Shown here piece by piece: positions 40,226-47,746 of a DNA stretch of 64,000 nt (positions within the stretch are counted from its first letter, which is position 1; each line of letters opens with the position of its first letter). A program made the translations under genes and the position numbers. The notes below the pieces were generated by a model. That model ran no database searches. It was not told where the DNA came from and was given only the letters and a program-made list of their open reading frames with translations. This stretch comes from RGIG3528 sp964653855 (GTDB taxonomy: Bacteria > Bacillota > Clostridia > Lachnospirales > Lachnospiraceae). The DNA lies in NCBI GenBank assembly GCA_964653855.1, contig CAZZFV010000003.1, positions 12,917 to 76,916 on the forward strand, read 5' to 3'.

Positions 40226-41437
40226 ATGAGACGGGTTAATTTATTTAAAAGAGTAATCATTATAACGGCACTAGGAATTACTTTGTGCGGCAATATGCTT
40301 CCGACCGATCTTTTTGCCGCATCAAAAGAAGTAAAAACGGCATATGACATAGAAATCGAAGAGTCAAAGGAAACACAGGAAGAAATCGCGCTTTCGGTGG
40401 CTTCCTTAAAAGAACAGGTTGAGGCTTTAAGCGACGGATATTCCGATATCGAGCTTTATATTCTTTCGATCGACAACGCTTATGCGGATGCTTACAAGGA
40501 ATACGGGAACACATGTGCCGAGCTTGAAAGCGTCAAATTGAAAGTCGCGGAAGCCGAAAAAGTAAGCGCGGAAAAGAGTGCACTGGAACGCGAAAAGTAT
40601 CAAATAATGTCCGACAGAATACGTTATATGTATGAAGGAAAGAACGTTTCTTTTGCTGACGTGCTTCTCGGCGCCGACAGTATTTCGGACTTACTTAATT
40701 TAATAGAATACAGAACAAGAATTTCGGATTACGACAATGAAATTTATACGGAATATTTAAAGGCGAAAGAAGAGGCGCTTAAGACGGAAGAACTTTTAAA
40801 CGCGCGTCTTTCTGAGCTTTCCGCATTAAATTCTTATCAGACGGAAACGTTAAATGCCATGGAAACAATGGCGCAAAATAAGAAAAACGAAATTGTTGCG
40901 CTTACCGAAAAGTACGGAATAGACGAAGACACGCTTTATTATAACTGGGACAAAATAATGGAAACGGGATCTTACGCCGAAACGGAAGAGGTATTTGAAG
41001 AGATAAGCCTTACGGAAGAAGAAAATTATCTTCTCGAAAACATGATGTGGCCGCTTCCCGAAAGAAGTTACATTTCTTCGTATTTCGGATACAGGGAGGC
41101 ACCCACAAAGGATGCGCAGACCTATCACCGCGGAATTGATATTCCGGCAAACACGGGAACGCCCGTACGCGCCGCACTTTCGGGAACGGTTGTTGCGGCA
41201 ACGTATGAATATTCGTCGGGAAATTTTGTGAAAATCGATCACGGAAACGGACTGTATACGGTTTATTGTCACGCGTCGGAACTCTTGTGCAAAGTGGGAG
41301 ACGAAGTAAAAAAAGGACAGACGATCATGTATGTCGGTACCACCGGAGTTTCGACCGGACCTCATCTTCATTTCGGAGTCATATTGAATTCAAAATATGT
41401 TGATCCGCTTGAATATATATGGGCAGGAAAGGAATAA
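40226..41437 (+). CDS. Coiled-coil M23 peptidoglycan hydrolase (EnvC/PcsB-like position)
   Basis: A 403-residue exported protein. Signal peptide at residues 1-32 (VIIITALGITLCGNM, cleavage probably after LFAA). Residues 40-245 are long coiled coils (KETQEEIALSVASLKEQVEA and following), and residues 285-400 form a LytM/M23 domain. Its zinc and catalytic residues are intact: YHRGIDIPANTGTPVRA, VYCHASE, GPHLHFG. The coiled coil is expected to dock on the FtsX extracellular loop, as for EnvC or PcsB. Because the M23 site is complete, unlike EnvC, it is probably a hydrolase in its own right. It lies 70 bases after ftsX. Confidence 0.92.
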   Translation: MRRVNLFKRVIIITALGITLCGNMLPTDLFAASKEVKTAYDIEIEESKETQEEIALSVASLKEQVEALSDGYSDIELYILSIDNAYADAYKEYGNTCAELESVKLKVAEAEKVSAEKSALEREKYQIMSDRIRYMYEGKNVSFADVLLGADSISDLLNLIEYRTRISDYDNEIYTEYLKAKEEALKTEELLNARLSELSALNSYQTETLNAMETMAQNKKNEIVALTEKYGIDEDTLYYNWDKIMETGSYAETEEVFEEISLTEEENYLLENMMWPLPERSYISSYFGYREAPTKDAQTYHRGIDIPANTGTPVRAALSGTVVAATYEYSSGNFVKIDHGNGLYTVYCHASELLCKVGDEVKKGQTIMYVGTTGVSTGPHLHFGVILNSKYVDPLEYIWAGKE

Positions 41438-41446
41438 AAGAAAAAC

Positions 41447-42850
41447 ATGAATAACGGATTTTTTAAGGGCCTTATTACGGGACTCGGCACAGGACTCGCG
41501 ACCCTGCTTGTGTTTTGGATAATCGGGCTTAACGGAGTCAAGAATAGCGATGCGGAAGGCGAAAAACTCGCACTCGGAACCGCAAGCCCGACACCCGTCG
41601 TGACGGTTGCACCGGTGATAACTTTGGGTCCTGACGGAAACGCAAGTGCCACGGGCACAATAAGCGATAAGGAAAGTGCGGGCGCAGAAGCTACCGTAAC
41701 ACCTACAGTAGGCGCAAGTGTCACGGAAACGGCATCGCTTACAAAAACACCCACACCGACGGTAACTCCGATACCGGATTCCGACAAGTTTACGTCGGAT
41801 TCTCTTTATGACGAGGGATTTTTAAGTAAGTTTCAATTGCTTGGCTCAATAATGGCAAACTATTATTACAAGGATCTTTCGGAAAGCGAAATCATCGAAG
41901 CCGTCTACAGAAATCTTCTTGACAGCATCGGGGATCCGTACACATGCTATTATTCGCCGGTCGAATATGACGATCTTACGGAATCGTCAAGCGGCACATA
42001 TTACGGAATAGGCGCATATGTGAGCCAGAATATCGAAACTAAGATCATTACGATAACGGAGCCTTTTGAAAACGGACCCGCATATAAGGCAGGCATCAGG
42101 GCGGGAGACGTTATCAAAAAGGTATTTGACACGGATGTAAGCAAGATGGAGCTCACAGACGTTGTTGCCATGATGAAGGGCGAAGAAGGAACGGAAGCGG
42201 TTATTACGGTTTATCGCGAAAGCACGGACGAAACGCTTACGTTTACCGTTATAAGAAGCAAGGTTGACGTGCCCACCGTTACGACAAAGCTTTTAGACGG
42301 AAATATCGGATACATAAAGGTTACCGAATTTGACGAAGTGACTGAGCAGCAATTTAAGGATGCGGTCGATTCGTTTGAAAGTCAAAACGTAAAAGGACTC
42401 ATAATAGACTTAAGAAACAACGGCGGCGGACTTTTGAACGTTACGGTCGAGATGGCGGATTATATTCTTCCGCAAGCCGACCTTATCACATATACACTCG
42501 ACAAATACGGCGAAGGAAAGAAGTATTTTTCGGATGACAAGCACAAGGTTGATTTGCCGATTGTAATCCTTGTAAACGAGTACAGCGCAAGTGCGTCGGA
42601 AGTGTTTACGGGGGCGCTTAAGGATCACGGTGCGGCAACCGTAATCGGCACAACCACATTCGGAAAGGGAATCGTGCAAAGCGTTCTTCCGATAACGGAC
42701 GGTTCGGCGGTAAAAATCACGACTTCAAGCTATTACACACCGTCGGGTGTATGCATACACGGAATAGGAATAGAGCCCGACATTACGGTTACATATACGG
42801 AAGACGACAACCAGCTTGATGCGGCAACAGAATATTTACTTGGGAAATAA
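41447..42850 (+). CDS. S41 family carboxyl-terminal protease (CtpA-like)
   Basis: A 467-residue membrane-anchored serine protease. N-terminal span at about 10-28 (GLGTGLATLLVFWIIGL), then a Pro/Thr-rich linker (about 45-110), a PDZ domain (about 190-280, GIGAYVSQNIETKIITITEP) and the S41 catalytic domain. The Ser-Lys dyad lies in NEYSASASEVFTGALKDHG and TTFGKGIVQSV. It starts 9 bases after the M23 hydrolase gene, so the protease may process that hydrolase or other envelope proteins, as Ctp proteases do in other bacteria (inference). No RBS stronger than AAAGGA. Confidence 0.93.
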   Translation: MNNGFFKGLITGLGTGLATLLVFWIIGLNGVKNSDAEGEKLALGTASPTPVVTVAPVITLGPDGNASATGTISDKESAGAEATVTPTVGASVTETASLTKTPTPTVTPIPDSDKFTSDSLYDEGFLSKFQLLGSIMANYYYKDLSESEIIEAVYRNLLDSIGDPYTCYYSPVEYDDLTESSSGTYYGIGAYVSQNIETKIITITEPFENGPAYKAGIRAGDVIKKVFDTDVSKMELTDVVAMMKGEEGTEAVITVYRESTDETLTFTVIRSKVDVPTVTTKLLDGNIGYIKVTEFDEVTEQQFKDAVDSFESQNVKGLIIDLRNNGGGLLNVTVEMADYILPQADLITYTLDKYGEGKKYFSDDKHKVDLPIVILVNEYSASASEVFTGALKDHGAATVIGTTTFGKGIVQSVLPITDGSAVKITTSSYYTPSGVCIHGIGIEPDITVTYTEDDNQLDAATEYLLGK

Positions 42851-42885
42851 AAAATAAAAAGGTAGTTATTTCAGAGGAGAATGAT

Positions 42886-44085
42886 ATGAAGATAGCGATA
42901 CTCGGTTATGGTACGATAGGTTCCGGCGTTTTTGAAATTATTTCGGAAAACGCGGACGGACTCAAGAAAAAAGCAGGCGAAGAAATAGTTGTTTCAAAGG
43001 TTCTCGATTTGAGAGAATTCCCGGGAGATCCGGTTCAGAAGTGCTTAACACATGATTTCAGGGAAATTGTGGAAGACCAGGAAATCAGCGTTGTCGTTGA
43101 GACGATGGGAGGCGTGGAACCCGCATATTCATTTGTGAAGGAGCTTTTGTTACGAGGAAAATCCGTTTGTACGTCAAACAAAGAGCTTGTTGCGAGACAC
43201 GGTGCGGAACTTCTTGAAATCGCAAGACAAAAGAAAGAAAACTTCTTTTTTGAAGCGAGCGTAGGCGGTGCAATTCCCGTTATCCGCCCGATAAACGAGT
43301 CGTTTTCGGCGGATGAGATAGTTGAAATATCGGGAATCGTAAACGGAACCACAAACTATATTCTTACAAAGATGTTTGCGGACGGGGAGGATTTTGATAC
43401 GGCTCTCAAGGAAGCCCAAAGAAAGGGATATGCCGAGCGAAATCCCGAAGCCGACGTTGAAGGCTACGATGCATGCAGAAAGATTGCGATCCTTGCGTCG
43501 CTTGCGTGCGGATATCATGTAAATTACGAAAAAATTTACACGGAAGGCATCACAAAGCTTACGACTGTCGATCTCGGCTACGCGAGAAAACTCGGAAAAT
43601 CCATAAAGCTTATCGCAAAAATGAAAAAGACGGACGACGGTGTTTTTGCTTTAGTGTCTCCGATGCTTGTGGGAGACGATAGCCCTCTGTTTGCCGTAAA
43701 CGGTGTATTTAATGCCGTGCTTGTAAAAGGAAAATATTCGGGACGCATTATGTTTTACGGACGCGGCGCGGGAAAGCTTCCGACCGCAAGCGCCGTATGT
43801 GCGGACGTTGTTGAATGCGCGAGAAACAAAGCGCACAACGAGCCGGTATTCTGGTCAAGTAAGGAGCAAGTCCTTTCCGACCGTATGGACGAGGTTAACG
43901 ATTTCTTTGTCAGAGTACAGGATACGGATGAAAGCACGGTACGCGCGGCTTTCGGATGCGTCACCGAAGTCACACCGTGCGAAGGCGAGTTTGCGTTTAT
44001 CGTAAACGGTGTAACGGAGAGAGACTTCATCGAGAAATTAAAGAATATAAGAGTCATAAACAGAATCAGGATTTTGACTGTATAA
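42886..44085 (+). CDS. hom: Homoserine dehydrogenase
   Basis: Reduces aspartate semialdehyde to homoserine, the branch to threonine and methionine. The 399-residue enzyme has the N-terminal Rossmann motif GYGTIGSG, the catalytic region SVGGAIPVIRPINES with the conserved NGTTNYILT near residue 152, and ANPEADV-like ERNPEADVEGYDACRKI. The last 55 residues (FVRVQDTDESTVRAAFG, then VTERDFIEKLKNI) form a short ACT domain for feedback control. It lies 35 bases after the S41 gene with RBS AGAGGAG and is followed by a terminator. Confidence 0.95.
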   Translation: MKIAILGYGTIGSGVFEIISENADGLKKKAGEEIVVSKVLDLREFPGDPVQKCLTHDFREIVEDQEISVVVETMGGVEPAYSFVKELLLRGKSVCTSNKELVARHGAELLEIARQKKENFFFEASVGGAIPVIRPINESFSADEIVEISGIVNGTTNYILTKMFADGEDFDTALKEAQRKGYAERNPEADVEGYDACRKIAILASLACGYHVNYEKIYTEGITKLTTVDLGYARKLGKSIKLIAKMKKTDDGVFALVSPMLVGDDSPLFAVNGVFNAVLVKGKYSGRIMFYGRGAGKLPTASAVCADVVECARNKAHNEPVFWSSKEQVLSDRMDEVNDFFVRVQDTDESTVRAAFGCVTEVTPCEGEFAFIVNGVTERDFIEKLKNIRVINRIRILTV

Positions 44086-44102
44086 AGTGAAAGAAAATGT
44101 TG

Positions 44103-44140
44103 GGACCTATGGTGAATTGTAAAGCCTATGGTCCTTTTTT
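44103..44140 (+). terminator. Terminator after hom
   Basis: GGACC (44103-44107) pairs with GGTCC (44130-44134), with inner GG/CC pairs, followed by six T. Modest stem. Confidence 0.55.
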
Positions 44141-44181
44141 GTGAAACCGAAAGCTTTTTTTGTGTAAGAAAAGCATATAAT

Positions 44182-44222
44182 AATCCCCCGGTTACGGTAT
44201 TTTACACCGCAGCCGGGGGATT
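44182..44222. terminator. GC-rich hairpin between hom and the DegV gene
   Basis: AATCCCCCGG (44182-44191) pairs perfectly with CCGGGGGATT (44213-44222), and CGGT/ACCG extends it inside. On the minus strand a T-rich stretch follows, so it probably ends the DegV transcript. Confidence 0.6.
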
Positions 44223-44254
44223 GCTTTGCCGGAATAAATAATGAAATTTTGATT

Positions 44255-45112
44255 TTACATTCCCGTGTAAAAAAGTGCCACGGTTCCCGGTCCCACATGG
44301 CTTCCCGTGACGGGTTCGTAGGGCTCAAGAACGATTTCTGCCTTCGGGCAAATACGCTTTAAGAGAGAAACGAGGAAATTTGCATCTTCTTTGCATCCCG
44401 CATAAGCGATGCCCACTGGCTCGGACGATTCCTTGTCGTATTTCTTTTCGAATTCGTCCGCAAGTGATTGTAAAGCGGATTTTCTGCCGCGTACTTTTTT
44501 GTCGAGAACGATTTCACCGCAATAGTTGTTTTTGAGAAGGGGTTTAATGTTTAAAACGGTTCCGATTGCTGCGGCTGCGGCAGAAATACGACCGCCTTTT
44601 TTTAAGAATTTTAAGTCGTCGACCGTAAAATTTTGAATTGTCTTGTCACGTTTTTCAAGGAGAATCTTGACCGTTTCAAGGAGATCTTTTCCGCTTTCGC
44701 GAAGTCTTGCCGCACGAAGAACCTGTAAGCCTTCTCCGAGTGATGCGGCGAGAGTGTCAAAAACATATATTTTGCGGTCGGGAAAATCCTGCTTCAAAAT
44801 TTCCGCGGCCTGTACACCTGTTGAGTAAGCACTGCTGATTCCGGAAGAAACGGAGAGATGGAGAATGTCTGTGCCTTCTTTCAGAATCGGAGTCCAGGCG
44901 TCAATATATTGACCGATGTTGATTGCGGATGTTTTGACATCCTTATTTTTTATGTCCTTATAAAAAAGATCGAGATCGACGCTTTCAAGATTGGTGCATT
45001 GTTCTTCGACACCGTTTACGATATATGTGAGAGGAATATTTACGATATTGTATTTTTTAAGTATGAGTGTGGCCAAATTCGATGTTGTGTCCGTTGAAAT
45101 GCAAAATGACAT
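44255..45112 (-). CDS. DegV family fatty-acid-binding protein
   Basis: A 285-residue DegV/FakB-type protein. FakB proteins present fatty acids to the FakA kinase so that exogenous fatty acids enter phospholipid synthesis. Family marks are the N-terminal CISTDTTSNL, the fatty-acid site LHLSVSSGISSAYSTGVQAA near residue 80, and the C-terminal GSHVGPGTVALFY. The usual N-terminal DSxxDL is DTTSNL here. FakA is not in the window. The gene has its own promoter (TTGACA, 17, TAATCT) and a GGAGG ribosome-binding site. Confidence 0.92.
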   Translation of the reverse strand: MSFCISTDTTSNLATLILKKYNIVNIPLTYIVNGVEEQCTNLESVDLDLFYKDIKNKDVKTSAINIGQYIDAWTPILKEGTDILHLSVSSGISSAYSTGVQAAEILKQDFPDRKIYVFDTLAASLGEGLQVLRAARLRESGKDLLETVKILLEKRDKTIQNFTVDDLKFLKKGGRISAAAAAIGTVLNIKPLLKNNYCGEIVLDKKVRGRKSALQSLADEFEKKYDKESSEPVGIAYAGCKEDANFLVSLLKRICPKAEIVLEPYEPVTGSHVGPGTVALFYTGM

Positions 45113-45147
45113 GATTTATTACCTCCGTTCATCTGATTTGCAATATT

Positions 45148-45176
45148 AGATTAGCACATTAAATAAATTATGTCAA
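45148..45176 (-). promoter_or_regulatory. Promoter of the DegV gene
   Basis: Minus strand: consensus TTGACA (45171-45176), 17 bases, TAATCT (45148-45153), with TGC before the -10 box. Confidence 0.75.
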
Positions 45177-45201
45177 CGGATATTTAAATAAAATTATCGC
45201 C

Positions 45202-45230
45202 TTGTTTAAAGAAAGCTAAAGTGGTATACT
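45202..45230 (+). promoter_or_regulatory. Promoter of the DUF1836 gene
   Basis: TTGTTT (45202-45207), 17 bases, TATACT (45225-45230), with TGG before the -10 box. Confidence 0.7.
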
Positions 45231-45269
45231 TATAAGCCGAAAATCGTTAAAATTAAGGACGGAAACGAT

Positions 45270-45962
45270 ATGTACGACAACAGACTGATAACGGGAAAGC
45301 TGAACAGATGGAAGAATTTTATGAAAAAATATTCGCTTCCGTCTTATGATGAGATACCGAACCTCGGACTTTATATGGACCAGGTGCTGACGCTCATGAA
45401 TGAGTATCTTGCGCCTCTGCGTACGGCGGACACGGCGGATACGGCAATTACCGCGGCGATTATCAACAACCACGTGCGCTTAAAGGTTATGCCCGCTCCC
45501 GAAAAGAAAAAATATCTTCGTCTTCATATCGCCTACCTTATTATTATATGCACACTCAAGCAATCGATGAGCATTTCGGATATTCAAAAGCTTATCCCCC
45601 GCAATCTCACGGACGATGAGATGAGAGTCGTCTATACGGATTATGAAAGAAGCTACAAGGCGTCTGTTTTGTTTTTCATAAACGAGGTGAAGGACGAGAC
45701 GGACAGAATTTTGAATTCGGCGGTTAAGGGTGCGGATAAGAAAAAAGCGGACGGTACGGATGCTTTAACGGGCACCGACACAAAAGAAAATCCGAACGAA
45801 AACAACGAAGAAACCGATAATGCGGAATTTGACCATGCCGTCAAAAGCCTTATATTTTCTTCGGCCACAATAGCAAGCTTTGCAAAGCTTCTCACATCGA
45901 AGGTAGTTAACCTCGGAGATGTGGAATATTCGGAAGAACTTGTGTCCGAACGCGAAATTTGA
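45270..45962 (+). CDS. DUF1836 domain-containing protein
   Basis: A 230-residue cytoplasmic protein whose first 140 residues match DUF1836: WKNFMKKYSLPSYDEIPNLG, LYMDQVLTLMNEYL, AAIINNHVRLKVMPAPEKKK and HIAYLIIICTLKQSMSI. DUF1836 resembles an N-terminal MerR-like helix-turn-helix, so a DNA-binding role is possible. The last 90 residues include an acidic, probably disordered segment (TKENPNENNEETDN) and a final helix. The function is unknown. It has its own promoter and RBS, and prfC's promoter begins over its stop codon. Confidence 0.85.
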   Translation: MYDNRLITGKLNRWKNFMKKYSLPSYDEIPNLGLYMDQVLTLMNEYLAPLRTADTADTAITAAIINNHVRLKVMPAPEKKKYLRLHIAYLIIICTLKQSMSISDIQKLIPRNLTDDEMRVVYTDYERSYKASVLFFINEVKDETDRILNSAVKGADKKKADGTDALTGTDTKENPNENNEETDNAEFDHAVKSLIFSSATIASFAKLLTSKVVNLGDVEYSEELVSEREI

Positions 45963-46022
45963 CAAAGGTCGGTTTATAGTGTAGAATCTTTGCGCTCTAA
46001 TGCATGTTAGGGCATTTTTTTT
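45959..46022 (+). promoter_or_regulatory. prfC promoter running straight into a terminator-like hairpin
   Basis: TTGACA (45959-45964), 17 bases, TAGAAT (45982-45987). The predicted first base, about 45994, is the start of a hairpin GCTCTAA (45994-46000) with TTAGGGC (46007-46013), followed by eight T (46015-46022). The hairpin could terminate the upstream DUF1836 transcript and also cap the 5' end of prfC mRNA. Confidence 0.65.
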
Positions 46023-46040
46023 AGAAAGACAGGTACAAAA

Positions 46041-47630
46041 ATGGCCAAATTTACAGATGAAATAAACAAAAGAAGAACGTTTGCGATAATATCCCACCCG
46101 GATGCCGGTAAAACGACTCTTACCGAAAAACTGCTGCTTTACGGAGGCGCAATCAATCTTGCGGGCTCGGTAAAAGCGCGTAAAACAGCACGTCATGCGG
46201 TTTCCGACTGGATGGAGATAGAAAAACAGCGTGGAATTTCGGTTACTTCATCCGTTATGCAATTCGAATACGACAATTATTGTATAAACATACTTGATAC
46301 GCCGGGACACCAGGACTTTTCGGAGGACACTTACCGTACGCTTATGGCAGCGGATTCGGCGGTCATGGTAATAGACGGCTCTAAGGGTGTTGAGGCGCAG
46401 ACAATCAAGCTTTTTAAGGTTTGCGTTATGCGTCACATTCCGATTTTTACGTTTATAAATAAGATGGACAGAGATGCAAGAGACACATTCGAGCTTCTTG
46501 ACGAAATAGAGCATGTTCTGAACATTCATACATGCCCGATAAACTGGCCGATCGGCTCCGGCAAAAACTTTAAGGGCGTTTATGACAGAAATACGAAAAA
46601 TATAACGAGATTTTTCGCGGCAAATGCCGGTCAGACGGAAGTTGCCGAAGAGGAATGCAATATCGACGATCCACATATCGACGATCTTATAGGAAGAGAA
46701 AACCACAAAATTTTGTGCGACGAACTCGAGCTTCTCGGCGGTGCGGGAAGTGATTTCGATATATCGGAAGTGCAAAGCGGAAATTTGACTCCCGTATTTT
46801 TCGGCTCGGCACTCACAAACTTTGGTGTGGAAACATTTTTGAAGCATTTCCTCAAAATGACGACGGCGCCTCTCGCAAGAAATTCGAACGAAGGTGAGAT
46901 TTCTCCTTTTGACGACGATTTTTCGGCATTCGTGTTTAAGATTCAGGCAAACATGAATAAGGCTCACCGCGACAGAATCGCGTTTATGAGAATATGTTCG
47001 GGGAAATTTACGGCAGGCGAAGAAGTGTTTCACGTTCAGGGAAACAGGACACTTCGTCTCACACAGCCCACTCAAATGATGGCAAACGACAGAAAGATTG
47101 TGACGGAAGCGTATGCGGGCGACATAATAGGTGTTTTCGATCCCGGAATTTTTTCGATCGGCGACACGATTACCGCAACAAACCGCAAGTTTATGTTTGA
47201 AGGTATTCCCACGTTTGCACCCGAGCATTTTGCGAAAATACGCCAGGTTGACACAATGAAGCGCAAACAGTTTTTGAAGGGCGTAAATCAGATAGCGCAG
47301 GAAGGTGCGATTCAGATATTTAAGGAGTTCAACACGGGGCTCGAAGAAATAATTGTGGGCGTTGTGGGCACACTTCAGTTTGATGTGCTTAAATTCCGCC
47401 TGGAATCCGAGTATTCCGTTGAAATAAGGATGGATATGCTGCCTTACGAATATATAAGGTGGATAGGAAATCCGGAAATCGATGTGTCTGCGCTTAACGT
47501 TACGTCGGACACAAAGAAAGTGCTTGACTTAAAAGACAGACCGCTTCTTCTCTTTACGCACGAGTGGAGCATAAGAACGGTGCAGGAGAGAAACAAAGAT
47601 CTTATCATGACGGAATTTGCGAAGAACTAA
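46041..47630 (+). CDS. prfC: Peptide chain release factor 3
   Basis: GTPase that recycles RF1/RF2 from the ribosome after termination and takes part in post-peptidyl quality control. The 529-residue protein has G1 SHPDAGKTTLTEK, switch I RGISVTSSVMQF, G3 DTPGHQDF and G4 NKMDRD, domain II, and the RF3 C-terminal domain with VGVVGTLQFDVLKFRL and HEWSIRTVQERN. Length is normal. The ribosome-binding site (AGACAGG) is weak. It lies 116 bases before lon on the same strand. Confidence 0.97.
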   Translation: MAKFTDEINKRRTFAIISHPDAGKTTLTEKLLLYGGAINLAGSVKARKTARHAVSDWMEIEKQRGISVTSSVMQFEYDNYCINILDTPGHQDFSEDTYRTLMAADSAVMVIDGSKGVEAQTIKLFKVCVMRHIPIFTFINKMDRDARDTFELLDEIEHVLNIHTCPINWPIGSGKNFKGVYDRNTKNITRFFAANAGQTEVAEEECNIDDPHIDDLIGRENHKILCDELELLGGAGSDFDISEVQSGNLTPVFFGSALTNFGVETFLKHFLKMTTAPLARNSNEGEISPFDDDFSAFVFKIQANMNKAHRDRIAFMRICSGKFTAGEEVFHVQGNRTLRLTQPTQMMANDRKIVTEAYAGDIIGVFDPGIFSIGDTITATNRKFMFEGIPTFAPEHFAKIRQVDTMKRKQFLKGVNQIAQEGAIQIFKEFNTGLEEIIVGVVGTLQFDVLKFRLESEYSVEIRMDMLPYEYIRWIGNPEIDVSALNVTSDTKKVLDLKDRPLLLFTHEWSIRTVQERNKDLIMTEFAKN

Positions 47631-47746
47631 AAAACGGGGATGTACGAAAACAGAAAGCTTATAATTACGGGCTTTACGGTACTTATGTGCTTTTGCGGGT
47701 GAAAAGCGTTTGACTTAAAAGGAAATGCATGAGGGGAAGGGAAAAT

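Noticed and set aside
46248..47228. A 326-codon minus-strand open frame
   Set aside because: It lies wholly antisense to prfC, has a Cys/Arg/His-rich composition unlike a real protein, and has no ribosome-binding site.
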